The notes: a model not told the origin generated them from the letters alone. A stretch of 64,000 bases of DNA from QVMG01 sp032073245 (GCA_032073245.1 DAMANX010000018.1:35910-99909); one strand, 5' to 3'. Shown: positions 18,245-26,756, counted from the first letter of the stretch. Made by a program: numbers and translations.

Positions 18245-18538
18245 TCAACGAATCACAATATCATATATAGCTGTTACGCCTACATGATCATTCAGGCTTT
18301 TCACCAAACGTTCACGACAAAGAGTTAATTCACTACGAAGTACAGAAGAGGATAGAGATACATATAAGACACGGTTTTTCACATAAATATTACGGGTGTA
18401 CTGCATAACCATAGGACCTAGCACTTCACTCCATGCCTGTTCTATGCGGGTTTCATTGAGTTTCTCCCGCAAAGCTTTATTCTCTTCAAAAAAATCCTGG
18501 AGAACTTCCCCTATGGTTTGAGCATTTTTACGCTTCAT
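18245..18538 (-). CDS. DUF721 domain protein (DciA-like)
   Basis: 97 residues. The core (IEQAWSEVLGPMVMQYTRNI, then VLYVSLSSSVLRSEL) is the DUF721 fold, related to the DciA replicative-helicase loader of bacteria that lack DnaC/DnaI. The first ATG overlaps the recF stop by one base, so the two are translationally coupled. The pairing of recF with a DUF721 gene is common in Bacteroidetes and supports a role at the replication fork. Confidence 0.82.
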   Translation of the reverse strand: MKRKNAQTIGEVLQDFFEENKALREKLNETRIEQAWSEVLGPMVMQYTRNIYVKNRVLYVSLSSSVLRSELTLCRERLVKSLNDHVGVTAIYDIVIR

Positions 18539-19638
18539 TATTCATTTGTTAAAGGTTTTACTTCACCTTGTTCCACTTTAAAGAGTGCATAATCATGATC
18601 CATTGCAGCAAGAATCTCATCAAGGTATTTCCGGTTTGTATCGGTAATAAAGATTTGACCGAAACCTTCACCACTTACCAACTGAATAATCTGTTCCACG
18701 CGGTTAGCATCTAATTTATCAAAGATATCATCCAGTAACAAAATAGGAGCTGTTGATCCTTTTTCTGCAAGGAAAGCATACTGCGCCAGTTTCAGAGCTA
18801 TCAGATAGGTTTTATTTTGTCCCTGTGAGCCTACACGACGGATAAGGCTCGGGCCTAAAGTCATCTCTAATTCATCTTTATGAACTCCGGAAGAGGTATA
18901 TCCTAATATACGATCGCGCTCCCGGTTTGTTTCCAGAAGCATTGTTAAAGATTCATTCTCCAACTTTGAGACATAACTTAAACCGACTTCCTCAGCCGAA
19001 CCACAAATACGTTGGTAATAACGATTGAATAAAGGGGTAAATTCTTCAACCCATTCTTTTCGTTTTTCATAAAGCATTCTTCCATACATATCGAGTTGCA
19101 TTTCCAATACTTCATAAAGGGCTGTATCGTATGACTGATCCTTTAAAATACTATTCCGTTGGAGTAATGCTTTATTATAATGTATAAGAGCATGCAGGTA
19201 TTGCTTATCATGTTGAGATATGATTAAATCCAGAAAGCGGCGGCGTTCTTCACTTCCACCCTGAATCAGATTAGCATCTGCCGGAGAAACCATAACCAAT
19301 GGGAGAAAGCCTATATGTTCGGATAATTTATCGTATTCTTTTTTATTGCGCTTAAACTGCTTCCTCTGCTTGCGACGCATTGCGCAAAAGATTTCCTCTT
19401 CACGATCTTCAATAGTATATCCGCCCTGAATCACACATAGTTCTTCGTCATTGTGAATGATTTGGCTGTCCAGAGTATTCAGATGGCTTTTACAAAATGA
19501 GAGGTAATAGACAACATCCAGCAAGTTAGTCTTCCCCATCCCATTATTGCCAAAGAAACAATTCATTTTAGGAGAAAATTCTACTTCAGCCTGCAGAATA
19601 TTTTTATAGTTGAGAATAGAAAGCTTATTCAGTATCAT
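18538..19638 (-). CDS. recF: DNA replication and repair protein RecF
   Basis: 366 residues, normal length. It has the Walker A motif in NCFFGNNGMGKTNLLDVVYY, the family segment LVMVSPADANLIQGGSEERR, the ABC-like signature region (GSQGQNKTYLIALKLAQYAF) and Walker B (APILLLDDIFDKLD). RecF is an SMC-like ATPase that works with RecO and RecR to load RecA at gaps. Transcription likely starts from TAATTTTG at 19704-19711 (minus strand) and continues into the DUF721 gene. Confidence 0.95.
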   Translation of the reverse strand: MILNKLSILNYKNILQAEVEFSPKMNCFFGNNGMGKTNLLDVVYYLSFCKSHLNTLDSQIIHNDEELCVIQGGYTIEDREEEIFCAMRRKQRKQFKRNKKEYDKLSEHIGFLPLVMVSPADANLIQGGSEERRRFLDLIISQHDKQYLHALIHYNKALLQRNSILKDQSYDTALYEVLEMQLDMYGRMLYEKRKEWVEEFTPLFNRYYQRICGSAEEVGLSYVSKLENESLTMLLETNRERDRILGYTSSGVHKDELEMTLGPSLIRRVGSQGQNKTYLIALKLAQYAFLAEKGSTAPILLLDDIFDKLDANRVEQIIQLVSGEGFGQIFITDTNRKYLDEILAAMDHDYALFKVEQGEVKPLTNE

Positions 19639-19753
19639 TCTTTTAGTAGTAAGGAGTAATTAAGAGTTGTCAACCACCCTGTGGCATCGCCACTATAATC
19701 GTACAAAATTAAAAAATATAGTTTGTAAGTATAGTTTATTCCATAAAAAAAAC

Positions 19754-19761
19754 TACTTTTG
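19754..19761 (+). promoter_or_regulatory. -7 box for the TPR-ribH unit
   Basis: TACTTTTG matches TAnnTTTG. The ATG at 19827 is 65 nt downstream. No TTTG lies 19-21 bp upstream, so support rests on the -7 box alone. Confidence 0.4.
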
Positions 19762-19826
19762 CGCTTTGAATTGCCAATAGCATTTGCGGTAAGGGAAAGA
19801 ATTAATAAAATAACTATAAATAGATT

Positions 19827-20516
19827 ATGGCTACTAATAAGAAGAAAGGCGCAAAGAAAGAATCAGAAGTAGGGGAAATTGTTTCCAGATCGGAACAATT
19901 TATTGAAAAGTATTCAAAACAACTTATATACGGTATTATAGGTATTGCAGTAGTTGTCGCTCTTATTTTAGGTGTTAGACACGGATATTTACTTCCTCGC
20001 GAGAAGAAAGCAAATATAGCTCTTTTTAAAGGAGAACAATATTTTGCAAAAGATTCTTTCTCTCTGGCATTGAACGGTAATGGTTATGACTATGATGGTT
20101 TTGAATCAATTATAAATCAATACGGTAGCACCAAATCCGGTAACCTTGCCAAAGCTTATGCCGGTATTTGTTATTACAGACTAGGTGAATCAGAAATGGC
20201 ATTGAAAAACCTGAAGAGTTTCAGTGCTAAAGATGATATGATCTCTCCTGCAATCACTGGATTAATTGGAGACTGTTATGTAAACCTAGGACAGGTAAAA
20301 GAAAGTATTTCTTATTTTGAAAAAGCAGCAAAACAAGCTGATAACGCAGTAGTAAGTCCTACATATCTGAAAAAAGCGGGTATTGCTTATGAAAGCCTTG
20401 GACAATATAATGATGCAGCTAAAGCTTATACTACGATCAAAGAAAAATATAACAACTCGGCTGAAGCTAGTGATATTGACAAGTTTATCACCCGTGCCAA
20501 TCTATTAGCAAAATAG
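19827..20516 (+). CDS. membrane-anchored tetratricopeptide repeat protein (YfgM-like)
   Basis: 229 residues. A lysine-rich N-terminus precedes a single membrane helix (about 36-54, LIYGIIGIAVVVALILGV). The periplasmic part has TPR-like helical pairs (KSGNLAKAYAGICYYRLGES, ALKNLKSF, GDCYVNLGQVKESISYFEKA, AGIAYESLGQYNDAAKAYTT). The layout matches YfgM-type proteins, which work with SecYEG/PpiD-associated folding factors in other bacteria. It is 8 bp upstream of ribH, a pairing often seen in Bacteroidetes, so the two are one transcript. Confidence 0.82.
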   Translation: MATNKKKGAKKESEVGEIVSRSEQFIEKYSKQLIYGIIGIAVVVALILGVRHGYLLPREKKANIALFKGEQYFAKDSFSLALNGNGYDYDGFESIINQYGSTKSGNLAKAYAGICYYRLGESEMALKNLKSFSAKDDMISPAITGLIGDCYVNLGQVKESISYFEKAAKQADNAVVSPTYLKKAGIAYESLGQYNDAAKAYTTIKEKYNNSAEASDIDKFITRANLLAK

Positions 20517-20524
20517 ATCCCGGC

Positions 20525-21019
20525 ATGGCAACAGCTTATCAAAACTTATCAGCATACGACTATAACAGCGTACCGGATGCTTCAGAAATGAATATCGGCA
20601 TAGTCGTTGCGGAATGGAATAAATCCATTACAGAAAAACTACTTGAAGGCGCATGCAACTCATTGGAGAGACATGGCGTAAAATCTGATAATATCGTAGT
20701 CAGACGAGTTCCTGGAAGCGTAGAACTTACCTTTGGAGCCAAACGTTTAGCAGAGAGTAAGGAATTAGATGCTGTTATTATTCTTGGATCTGTAGTTCGG
20801 GGAGATACCCCACACTTTGATTACGTATGTGATAGTGTGACACAAGGAATAACAGAACTCAATCTGATGTATGATATCCCTTTCATCTTCGGGCTATTAA
20901 CTACCGATAATATGCAACAGGCTGAAGACCGTGCAGGTGGAAAGTATGGAAACAAAGGGGATGAAGCAGCAATTACTGCAATAAAAATGATAGATTTTTC
21001 TTGCAAATTACGAAATTAG
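20525..21019 (+). CDS. ribH: 6,7-dimethyl-8-ribityllumazine synthase
   Basis: 164 residues. It condenses 5-amino-6-ribitylamino-uracil with 3,4-dihydroxy-2-butanone 4-phosphate, the penultimate riboflavin step, as a large cytosolic oligomer. Family motifs: IGIVVAEWNKSITEKLLEGA, the loop VRRVPGSVELTF, AVIILGSVVRGDTPHFDYVC with the catalytic His, and PFIFGLLTTDNMQQAEDRAG. The other riboflavin genes are not in this window. Confidence 0.96.
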   Translation: MATAYQNLSAYDYNSVPDASEMNIGIVVAEWNKSITEKLLEGACNSLERHGVKSDNIVVRRVPGSVELTFGAKRLAESKELDAVIILGSVVRGDTPHFDYVCDSVTQGITELNLMYDIPFIFGLLTTDNMQQAEDRAGGKYGNKGDEAAITAIKMIDFSCKLRN

Positions 21020-21030
21020 TTCTACCTTTG
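21000..21030 (+). promoter_or_regulatory. promoter of tRNA-Tyr inside the ribH 3' end
   Basis: CTTG at 21000-21003 and TACCTTTG at 21023-21030 are 19 bp apart; the -7 box matches TAnnTTTG and lies 21 nt before the mature tRNA. The -33 element overlaps the last codons of ribH. Confidence 0.5.
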
Positions 21031-21051
21031 CACAGCATTAAAAAAACATGG

Positions 21052-21134
21052 GGGCAGTTACCAGAGTGGCCAAATGGGGCTGACTGTAACTCAGCTGTCT
21101 TTCGACTTCGGTGGTTCGAATCCATCACTGCCCA
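21052..21134 (+). tRNA. tRNA-Tyr (anticodon GTA)
   Basis: The acceptor stem GGGCAGT pairs with ACTGCCC, the anticodon stem-loop GCTGA-CTGTAAC-TCAGC gives anticodon GTA, the variable arm is long, and the T loop is GGTTCGAATCC. The discriminator is A and CCA is not encoded. A hairpin with arms CGAACAAA and TTTGTTCG follows at 21138-21157 and probably ends or processes the transcript. Confidence 0.93.
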
Positions 21135-21243
21135 CTACGAACAAAGGTGTTTGTTCGAATGAAAAACGAAAAGTGAAAAACGAAAAATGCGTAAGGCTTA
21201 TCTTCCATTTTTCACTGTTCATTCTTCATTTTTCACTTCAATT

Positions 21244-21316
21244 GCGGAAGTAGCTCAGTTGATAGAGCATTAGCCTTCCAAGCTGAGGGTCGCGGGTTTG
21301 AGCCCCGTCTTCCGCT
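21244..21316 (+). tRNA. tRNA-Gly (anticodon TCC)
   Basis: 73 nt. The acceptor stem GCGGAAG pairs with CTTCCGC, the D loop is AGCTCAGTTGATAGAGC, the anticodon loop CTTCCAA gives TCC, and the T arm is GCGGGTTTGAGCCCCGT. CCA is not encoded. It is 109 bp after tRNA-Tyr; the spacer carries purine-rich and pyrimidine-rich inverted tracts (GTGAAAAACG versus TTTTTCAC). Confidence 0.94.
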
Positions 21317-21433
21317 CTCAAGAAAGAGGATAACGAAAGTTATTCTCTTTTTTTATATACCCATTTTCAGTTATTTGACTATATTTGCAATTAAGTAACC
21401 TGAGATATTAATATTTTATTCACTTAAATCATT

Positions 21434-23041
21434 ATGTACAAAAAACTCGCTCTCACAAGTTTTGTGTTGCTGCTCATGAGCTGTACACAAGAGAAAGCTA
21501 TCACTGAGTATAGCATTATTCCCGAACCGCAGGAAATCACATATACCAGCGGCACATTCAAGCTCAATCAACAACCGACAGTTGCCTACCCTCAGACATT
21601 AGCCACGGAGGCTTCTCTTCTGGCAGAATGGCTTGCAGATGATTTTGCAGTTCAGCCACAGTTGGAAGAGGGAAAGACAAAAGGCTCCATTGTGCTTATT
21701 CTGGATGCCACTGTTTTACCTGAACAAAATGAAGGTTATATTCTGGATATTAAAAAGAAAGAGGTAACAATCAAAGCAAATGCAAAGGCCGGTATTGTTC
21801 ATGGTATTCAATCATTACGTCAGGCATTGCATGAAGAAGAGGGCAATTGGATAGCGCAAACTGGCACTATAAGTGATTACCCATATTACTCCTGGCGTGC
21901 ACTTATGTTGGACGAAGGAAGACATTTTAAAGGAAAGCAAGCTGTTTTCGATCTACTGGATGAAATGTCTCTCCTTAAAATGAACCGTTTTCACTGGCAC
22001 TTGACGAACGATCAGGGGTGGCGTATTGAAATCAAGAAATATCCCAAACTAACTGAAATTGGAGCTTTTCGTGATTCTTCTGAGATTAATCATTTTCATA
22101 GTAATGTATACGATGGTATACCTCATGGTGGTTTCTATACACAGGAAGAAATAAAAGAAGTTGTTGCCTACGCTCAGGCCCGTCAGATTAATATTGTACC
22201 TGAAATCAGTATGCCGGGACATGCCAGTGCTGCTATTGCCGCCTATCCGTGGCTTGGTACTACTGGAAAACGAATTAAAGTACCCGGTTATTTTGGTGTA
22301 CATTATAATGTTTTTAATGTAGCCGACCCCAAAGTAATGCAATTCTTTGATGATGTTACCGATGAAGTGATAGCCCTTTTCCCTGGCGACGTATTCCATA
22401 TTGGAGGTGATGAAGTGAAATATGATGAATGGAAAGCCTCACGTGCTATACAATCCTATATGAAAGAACATGGATTGAAAACTCCTGCCGAATTACAAGT
22501 ATTCTTCACTAATAATATTGCTGATATGTTAGATGGCAAGAATCGCCGTATGATGGGCTGGAATGAGATTACCGGACAACAACTTCATGAATATCAATCA
22601 GGAGAAGATACAAAAGTAGAACAAAAACTGAATCCAAAGGCAATTGTGCATTTTTGGAAAGGAGAACCAAGATTAATTACAGAAACTTTGCAAAAAGGTT
22701 ATGACGTTGTGAACTCCTATCATGAATATACATATATCGATTACAGTTACAAGTCAATTCCTTTGAAAAAGTCTTATTCTTTCAACCCTACACCTGAAGG
22801 GCTAACGCCTGAACAGGAAAAACATGTACTTGGTCTTGGCTGTCAAATGTGGACTGAATTTGTGCAAACTGTTGAGAATATGAATCCAAAGGTTTTCCCA
22901 CGTATCGCAGCCTACGCAGAAGTGGGTTGGACTGCACCAGACAAAAAAGATTATAACAGATTTGTGAATTCCTTAAAAACTAACCTGACTAAACATTGGG
23001 AGAAAGAAGGAATTGAATACGGTCCGATTGATGAAGAATAA
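21434..23041 (+). CDS. beta-N-acetylhexosaminidase, GH20 lipoprotein
   Basis: 535 residues. The signal peptide ends in a lipobox (LLLMSC), so it is probably a lipoprotein at the outer membrane or in the periplasm. A GH20b-type N-terminal domain (about 28-145) precedes the catalytic barrel: SWRALMLDEGRHFKGKQ, RFHWHLTNDQGWRIEIKKYP, EISMPGHASAAIAAYPWLG and the catalytic Asp-Glu pair in FHIGGDEVKYDEWK. It removes terminal GlcNAc or GalNAc from glycans such as mucin or host N-glycans. A TATATTTG -7 box lies at 21380-21387. Monocistronic. Confidence 0.94.
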   Translation: MYKKLALTSFVLLLMSCTQEKAITEYSIIPEPQEITYTSGTFKLNQQPTVAYPQTLATEASLLAEWLADDFAVQPQLEEGKTKGSIVLILDATVLPEQNEGYILDIKKKEVTIKANAKAGIVHGIQSLRQALHEEEGNWIAQTGTISDYPYYSWRALMLDEGRHFKGKQAVFDLLDEMSLLKMNRFHWHLTNDQGWRIEIKKYPKLTEIGAFRDSSEINHFHSNVYDGIPHGGFYTQEEIKEVVAYAQARQINIVPEISMPGHASAAIAAYPWLGTTGKRIKVPGYFGVHYNVFNVADPKVMQFFDDVTDEVIALFPGDVFHIGGDEVKYDEWKASRAIQSYMKEHGLKTPAELQVFFTNNIADMLDGKNRRMMGWNEITGQQLHEYQSGEDTKVEQKLNPKAIVHFWKGEPRLITETLQKGYDVVNSYHEYTYIDYSYKSIPLKKSYSFNPTPEGLTPEQEKHVLGLGCQMWTEFVQTVENMNPKVFPRIAAYAEVGWTAPDKKDYNRFVNSLKTNLTKHWEKEGIEYGPIDEE

Positions 23042-23247
23042 TCTATAATCATATATCTAAAAAAATAAGGCAGATTCTCATTTGAATCTGCCTTATTCTT
23101 TTTCCGATTGTATATTTTCTTTGAGATATGCACCCTATTGTAGCTGATTGGGCGATCATGATTCTCAATTTCTGCCTCACGGCTTCCTTTACGATTGGCC
23201 TTGATATAATCTGAGATGCCATTCTTTTTTTTCTTTTTCATCGTCAT
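22951..23247 (-). CDS. small basic protein of unknown function; 3' end uncertain
   Basis: The first about 60 residues (NGISDYIKANRKGSREAEIE, then RVHISKKIYNRKKNK) look like a genuine small, strongly basic protein; similar short proteins are common in Bacteroidetes, as far as I recall. The open frame of 98 codons then runs through the GH20 terminator hairpin (23064-23097) and 91 bp into the 3' end of the GH20 gene on the other strand. The real stop may therefore be at 22951, or the tail may be degraded. Start could be 23247 or 23241. The gene follows a long palindrome (23262-23347). Confidence 0.5.
   Translation of the reverse strand: MTMKKKKKNGISDYIKANRKGSREAEIENHDRPISYNRVHISKKIYNRKKNKADSNENLPYFFRYMIIDYSSSIGPYSIPSFSQCLVRLVFKEFTNLL
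23064..23097. terminator. terminator of the GH20 gene
   Basis: A perfect 14-bp stem (AATAAGGCAGATTC / GAATCTGCCTTATT) with a 6-nt loop, 22 nt after the GH20 stop. On the minus strand it is followed by seven T, so it could also stop transcripts of the small basic gene. Confidence 0.85.
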
Positions 23248-23261
23248 ATATTTATAATCTC

Positions 23262-23347
23262 GTAGAGACTAGGCTTACCCTGTCTCCTTTAAATATTTTT
23301 TTTACTAATCAATTCCCAAAGAGAGACAGAGCAAGCCCAGTCTCTAC
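23262..23347. repeat. 25-bp palindromic repeat, copy 1
   Basis: Arms 23262-23286 and 23323-23347 (GTAGAGACTAGGCTTACCC type and its complement) pair with three mismatches. All three become G-U pairs in a minus-strand transcript. The same element occurs at 54837-54928 with perfect arms. Confidence 0.8.
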
Positions 23348-23355
23348 GCATTTTA

Positions 23356-23670
23356 CTATTGTTTTTTATCCCAAGGATAAGTTCGTTTCGGATTACGGGG
23401 AAACCACCCCTTCTTTATACGTTCTTCCTGCTCAAAGACTTCTTTGATAGTCCAGAAAGATGAAAAAGCAAACACACCACACAGAGCTGACCAGAAAACA
23501 CTTTCTATAAACAAGGATGCAACTGTACCGGCTATCCCAAGAATCAGAAAAACCCACCAGCATTTTGTTCCCCAATAATACTCTGCCTTTACAACAATGG
23601 GATGAAACAAACCTATAATAAGAAAGGTTGCAATACCTATCAATAATCCTTCAAAATGGATAAAGTCCAT
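23356..23670 (-). CDS. DUF4491 family membrane protein
   Basis: 104 residues from the ATG at 23670. An upstream ATG in frame at 23850 would add 60 residues that cover repeats and do not resemble the family. Three hydrophobic helices (FEGLLIGIATFLIIGLFHPI, CWWVFLILGIAGTVASLFI, FWSALCGVFAFSSFW) and the tail EQEERIKKGWFPRNPKR are typical of DUF4491, small inner-membrane proteins of Bacteroidetes with no known function. Confidence 0.85.
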   Translation of the reverse strand: MDFIHFEGLLIGIATFLIIGLFHPIVVKAEYYWGTKCWWVFLILGIAGTVASLFIESVFWSALCGVFAFSSFWTIKEVFEQEERIKKGWFPRNPKRTYPWDKKQ

Positions 23671-23762
23671 ATTCTGCTTTTTGAACACAAAGGTACCTAT
23701 TTCTCTAAAACAGTCAATACCTATAATAAGGGATTTCTGTGGAGGGGTTTTATCTGAGAAGC

Positions 23763-23799
23763 CTTTTAATGCCCTTAACGCCCTTAAAGGCATTAAAGG
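23763..23799. repeat. TTTAATGCC-rich palindrome, copy 1
   Basis: CCTTTTAATGCCC at the left and GGCATTAAAGG at the right form an imperfect stem around a CTTAACGCCCTTAAA core. A related copy lies at 29899-29938. It occupies the space between SecG and the DUF4491 start. Confidence 0.6.
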
Positions 23800-23836
23800 A
23801 GGCAATTTAGAATTCCTAGATTCCCTGAAAAACAAA

Positions 23837-23861
23837 AAGACACTCTGCAACAGAGTGTCTT
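23837..23861 (-). terminator. secG terminator
   Basis: An 11-bp stem (AAGACACTCTG / CAGAGTGTCTT) with a 3-nt loop, followed on the minus strand by a T-rich tail, 29 nt past the secG stop. Confidence 0.8.
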
Positions 23862-23889
23862 CCTATATATTGTAAGCTATTTTGTCTAT

Positions 23890-24246
23890 TTATTCCGCTT
23901 CTGGTGTTTCATCCGGAGTCACAGGTTGTTGTGCCGTTCCGAAATCAGGAGCTATAATATTTGGATCAATGGTAGGAGCATCGTTTACTTGTTGTCTGAT
24001 TTCTGATTGAACTCCTTTTTGTCCGCGAGGAATGAAGGCTGTAATCAGAATACTCAATACAATCACTGTACCTGCCAATCCCCATGTAGCTTTTTCAAGA
24101 AAGTCTGTTGTCTTGCGTACACCCATAATTTGGTTGGATGAAGAGAATCCTGAAGCAAGACCTCCTCCTTTGGAGTTCTGGATCAACACGATCAAGATCA
24201 AAAGGATTGCGGCAATCAGGATTAAGATAGCAATAAATACGTACAT
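23890..24246 (-). CDS. secG: preprotein translocase subunit SecG
   Basis: 118 residues. Two membrane helices (about 4-24 and 55-75) flank the cytosolic loop LIQNSKGGGLASGFSSSNQI, with FLEKATWGLAGTVIVLSILI after it, the SecG hallmark. The tail is acidic and proline-rich (APDFGTAQQPVTPDETPEAE), as is usual in Bacteroidetes. It belongs to a four-gene run (sigma-54 activator, LptE, helical protein, SecG) on one strand with very short gaps. Confidence 0.93.
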   Translation of the reverse strand: MYVFIAILILIAAILLILIVLIQNSKGGGLASGFSSSNQIMGVRKTTDFLEKATWGLAGTVIVLSILITAFIPRGQKGVQSEIRQQVNDAPTIDPNIIAPDFGTAQQPVTPDETPEAE

Positions 24247-24253
24247 CTTAGTT

Positions 24254-25021
24254 TTATTTTTTAGTGTTAATAATCAATTTTTCCAAGAACCTAATTTGGT
24301 CTGCAAAGTAAATACTTTTTTCCGGATAATTCAAGCTTAAGGTTTTAATTATTTGCAAAGCTTTGTCATAACGCTTTTGCTTGACATAAATTCGCGCCAA
24401 CGTTTCAGTAAAATAAGAATCGTCTAAAGATTCGGGATTATCATCTTCCCATCCTTTTATCGATTCCGGTGCCGGCTTATCTTCAATAGCATCATCAGGA
24501 CTTAGACGACTACCGGACGGACGCTCTTCTTCATCACGAATAAAAGAATCTATAAGTTCCTGATGCTGTAATGGTTGAGAGGTCTTTTCTTCTTCCGGCA
24601 TGCTTTCATTTGATAAGGCCCAGTAAATATAATCGGATGAAACAGAAGGACGAAACAATAGAGTAGAATCTGCATCTGATTCCTTCTTATGCTCATAAGT
24701 AGAAAGGAACGAATCAATCAAAGAGAAACCTGTCTGGTTTTCATCATCAGCCGCTTTTTCTTCCGTAAGTAGTGTCTGAAGGCCATAGCGCTGTCCTTCA
24801 ATCAACATAAAAAGCTTTTTGCGATCTATTATATAAACCGACATGCGCTGTAGCTCTGGTATGAAACGAATATCTTCTGTAACGGCCAGATTTTTTAAAT
24901 ACAACATACGTGCTGTCTGAAACCAGGGGAAATCATCGATAATCTCCTTCCAGCCCGGCAGTGTTTCTTCCGAGAGTAAAGAGGGCTCTTTCATTATTCG
25001 ATAGAAATCGTCGGCTTTCAT
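24254..25021 (-). CDS. TPR-like conserved hypothetical protein of the lptE-secG cluster
   Basis: 255 residues, no signal peptide. The N-terminal helical region (about 10-100; LLSEETLPGWKEIIDDFPWF, MLYLKNLAVTEDIRFIPELQ) is followed by a charged disordered middle and a C-terminal TPR-like pair (YFTETLARIYVKQKRYDKAL, then IIKTLSLNYPEKSIYFADQI). It sits directly against the lptE stop and 7 bp before secG. The link to envelope biogenesis is by position only. Confidence 0.75.
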   Translation of the reverse strand: MKADDFYRIMKEPSLLSEETLPGWKEIIDDFPWFQTARMLYLKNLAVTEDIRFIPELQRMSVYIIDRKKLFMLIEGQRYGLQTLLTEEKAADDENQTGFSLIDSFLSTYEHKKESDADSTLLFRPSVSSDYIYWALSNESMPEEEKTSQPLQHQELIDSFIRDEEERPSGSRLSPDDAIEDKPAPESIKGWEDDNPESLDDSYFTETLARIYVKQKRYDKALQIIKTLSLNYPEKSIYFADQIRFLEKLIINTKK

Positions 25022-25537
25022 TTACCAGTCTGCTACTGTAGCGTTAAATATCTGATCGTTAATCTCTTCTGCAAGTTCTTTTGTTAATCGTTCTTCCACT
25101 TCATTCAGCATCTGTGTAGCCGGGTATTCCCGATAGGCAGAAAAAGTTTGTTCAAAATCTTTATCCGGATTACTTTTATTTGTAAAACGAACCCGAACGC
25201 TTAGAGTCAGTTTACTCTGAGAAGCCCAGGCATCTTCTTTAACAGCCATTGGTGTTTCATCATAACCAACAATTTCACCTTCCAACTCTAAATCTCCATT
25301 AGCTTGAACCAGAGAAAGACGTGTTTTCCTGGTAAATAGATCTTTCATCTCCTCTGTCAATGTTTGTGCTAACGGAGGGTATACTCGAGGTGCCTGGTTG
25401 AGGAAATCATTGATTGTAATCGTCTTAATAACAGTATAATCGATTGATGCTGTATTAAACTTATAGGAAATAGTACAAGCAGATACGAGCAACATTGTTG
25501 CCAGAAACATAAATCCTATGATGCGTTTGATGTGCAT
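25022..25537 (-). CDS. lptE: LptE-like lipoprotein (LPS assembly)
   Basis: 171 residues. The signal peptide ends in a lipobox (LLVSAC, Cys about 21). The sequence YKFNTASIDYTVIKTITIND and a following alpha/beta domain match the short LptE family of Bacteroidetes, the outer-membrane lipoprotein that plugs the LptD barrel in LPS transport. Two bases separate it from the sigma-54 activator and none from the next gene, so it is in the middle of an operon. LptC lies elsewhere in this window (36915-37649). Confidence 0.82.
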   Translation of the reverse strand: MHIKRIIGFMFLATMLLVSACTISYKFNTASIDYTVIKTITINDFLNQAPRVYPPLAQTLTEEMKDLFTRKTRLSLVQANGDLELEGEIVGYDETPMAVKEDAWASQSKLTLSVRVRFTNKSNPDKDFEQTFSAYREYPATQMLNEVEERLTKELAEEINDQIFNATVADW

Positions 25538-25538
25538 A

Positions 25539-26756
25539 TTACTCCAGGTTATATTCTTTTATTTTCCTATAAAGTGTACGTTCGGATATTTTTAAATCAG
25601 CAGCAGCATTCTTTCTGCGTCCGTTATGCCTTTCCAAAGCCTTCCGTATCATATCTTTCTCTACATCTTCCAGTGAGAGAGTCTCTTCGACCACATCTTC
25701 CGCATCCTGAATATGGGAATGAGAATGTACAGGTACAGGATGCGATTGGATTGTATGCGCAAAAGCTGTATCTTCTGAGGATGGTATTTGCATATTTCCA
25801 GACATTATTTCGTGCACGAGTTTCTTTAGCTCCGAAACATCCTTTTTCATATCAAAGAGAACCTGATAAAGTATCTCCCGTTCGCTATTGAATATCTTTT
25901 GATCATTATCCTGTTTTACCAATACGGGTAACTGCTGCATATTCAGATTTGGCAGATATTCACGCAGGACATTTCCAGTTACATCGCGGTTCTCTTCAAT
26001 AACCGATAGTCGCTCTGTAATATTTTTCAGTTCACGTACATTTCCCGGCCAACGATACGCGGTCAACATATCCTTCGCCTCATCATCCAGACGAATAGCC
26101 GGCATCCGGTACTTTTCTGCACAATCTCCAGCAAACTTACGAAAGAGAAGCAGAATATCCTCTGCCCCACGATCACGTAGAGGCGGAATAAGGATAGGAA
26201 CAGTATTAAGTCGATAATAGAGATCTTCCCTGAATTTGCCTTCTCCAACAGCCTGTATTAGGTTCACATTGGTCGCTGCTACAATCCGGACATTCGTTTT
26301 ATTAACTTTAGAAGAACCAACCTTAATAAATTCGCCACTTTCAAGAACACGAAGTAGTCGTGCCTGTGTAGGTATAGGCAACTCACCGACTTCATCCAGA
26401 AAAATTGTCCCGCCATCGGCAACCTCAAAATATCCTTTCCGATCGGCTAAAGCTCCGGTAAAAGATCCTTTTTCGTGACCAAATAATTCCGAATCAATGG
26501 TTCCTTCTGGGATAGCTCCACAGTTTACTGCTATATATTGTCCATGTTTTCTAGGACTGTTCTGGTGAATGATTTGCGGAAAAGTCTCCTTCCCCACACC
26601 ACTTTCACCGGTAATCAATACAGAAAGATCAGTTGGAGCAACCTGTAGGGCTACATCTATTGCGCGATTCAGGGTCGAATTGTTACCGATTATCCCAAAA
26701 CGCTGTTTTATTTGTTGAACATCCGTCTTCATCATATCAATACTTTTTAGTCTCAT
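25539..26756 (-). CDS. sigma-54-dependent transcriptional activator without receiver domain
   Basis: 405 residues. The AAA+ domain (about 20-245) has Walker A GESGVGKE, the sigma-54 contact loop GSFTGA (usual form GAFTGA), Walker B GGTIFLDEVGELP and the arginine finger region. A disordered linker (about 300-355) precedes a Fis-type HTH (NGRRKNAAADLKISERTLYR). There is no N-terminal receiver or GAF domain, so activity is probably set by expression or by a partner. In Bacteroidetes this activator commonly heads the lptE-secG operon. Targets with -24/-12 promoters were not found here. Confidence 0.92.
   Translation of the reverse strand: MRLKSIDMMKTDVQQIKQRFGIIGNNSTLNRAIDVALQVAPTDLSVLITGESGVGKETFPQIIHQNSPRKHGQYIAVNCGAIPEGTIDSELFGHEKGSFTGALADRKGYFEVADGGTIFLDEVGELPIPTQARLLRVLESGEFIKVGSSKVNKTNVRIVAATNVNLIQAVGEGKFREDLYYRLNTVPILIPPLRDRGAEDILLLFRKFAGDCAEKYRMPAIRLDDEAKDMLTAYRWPGNVRELKNITERLSVIEENRDVTGNVLREYLPNLNMQQLPVLVKQDNDQKIFNSEREILYQVLFDMKKDVSELKKLVHEIMSGNMQIPSSEDTAFAHTIQSHPVPVHSHSHIQDAEDVVEETLSLEDVEKDMIRKALERHNGRRKNAAADLKISERTLYRKIKEYNLE

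Noticed and set aside
21159..21240. Small RNA between the two tRNA genes
   Set aside because: The spacer has purine-rich and pyrimidine-rich inverted tracts, but no separate promoter or terminator; processing of a tRNA precursor explains it as well.
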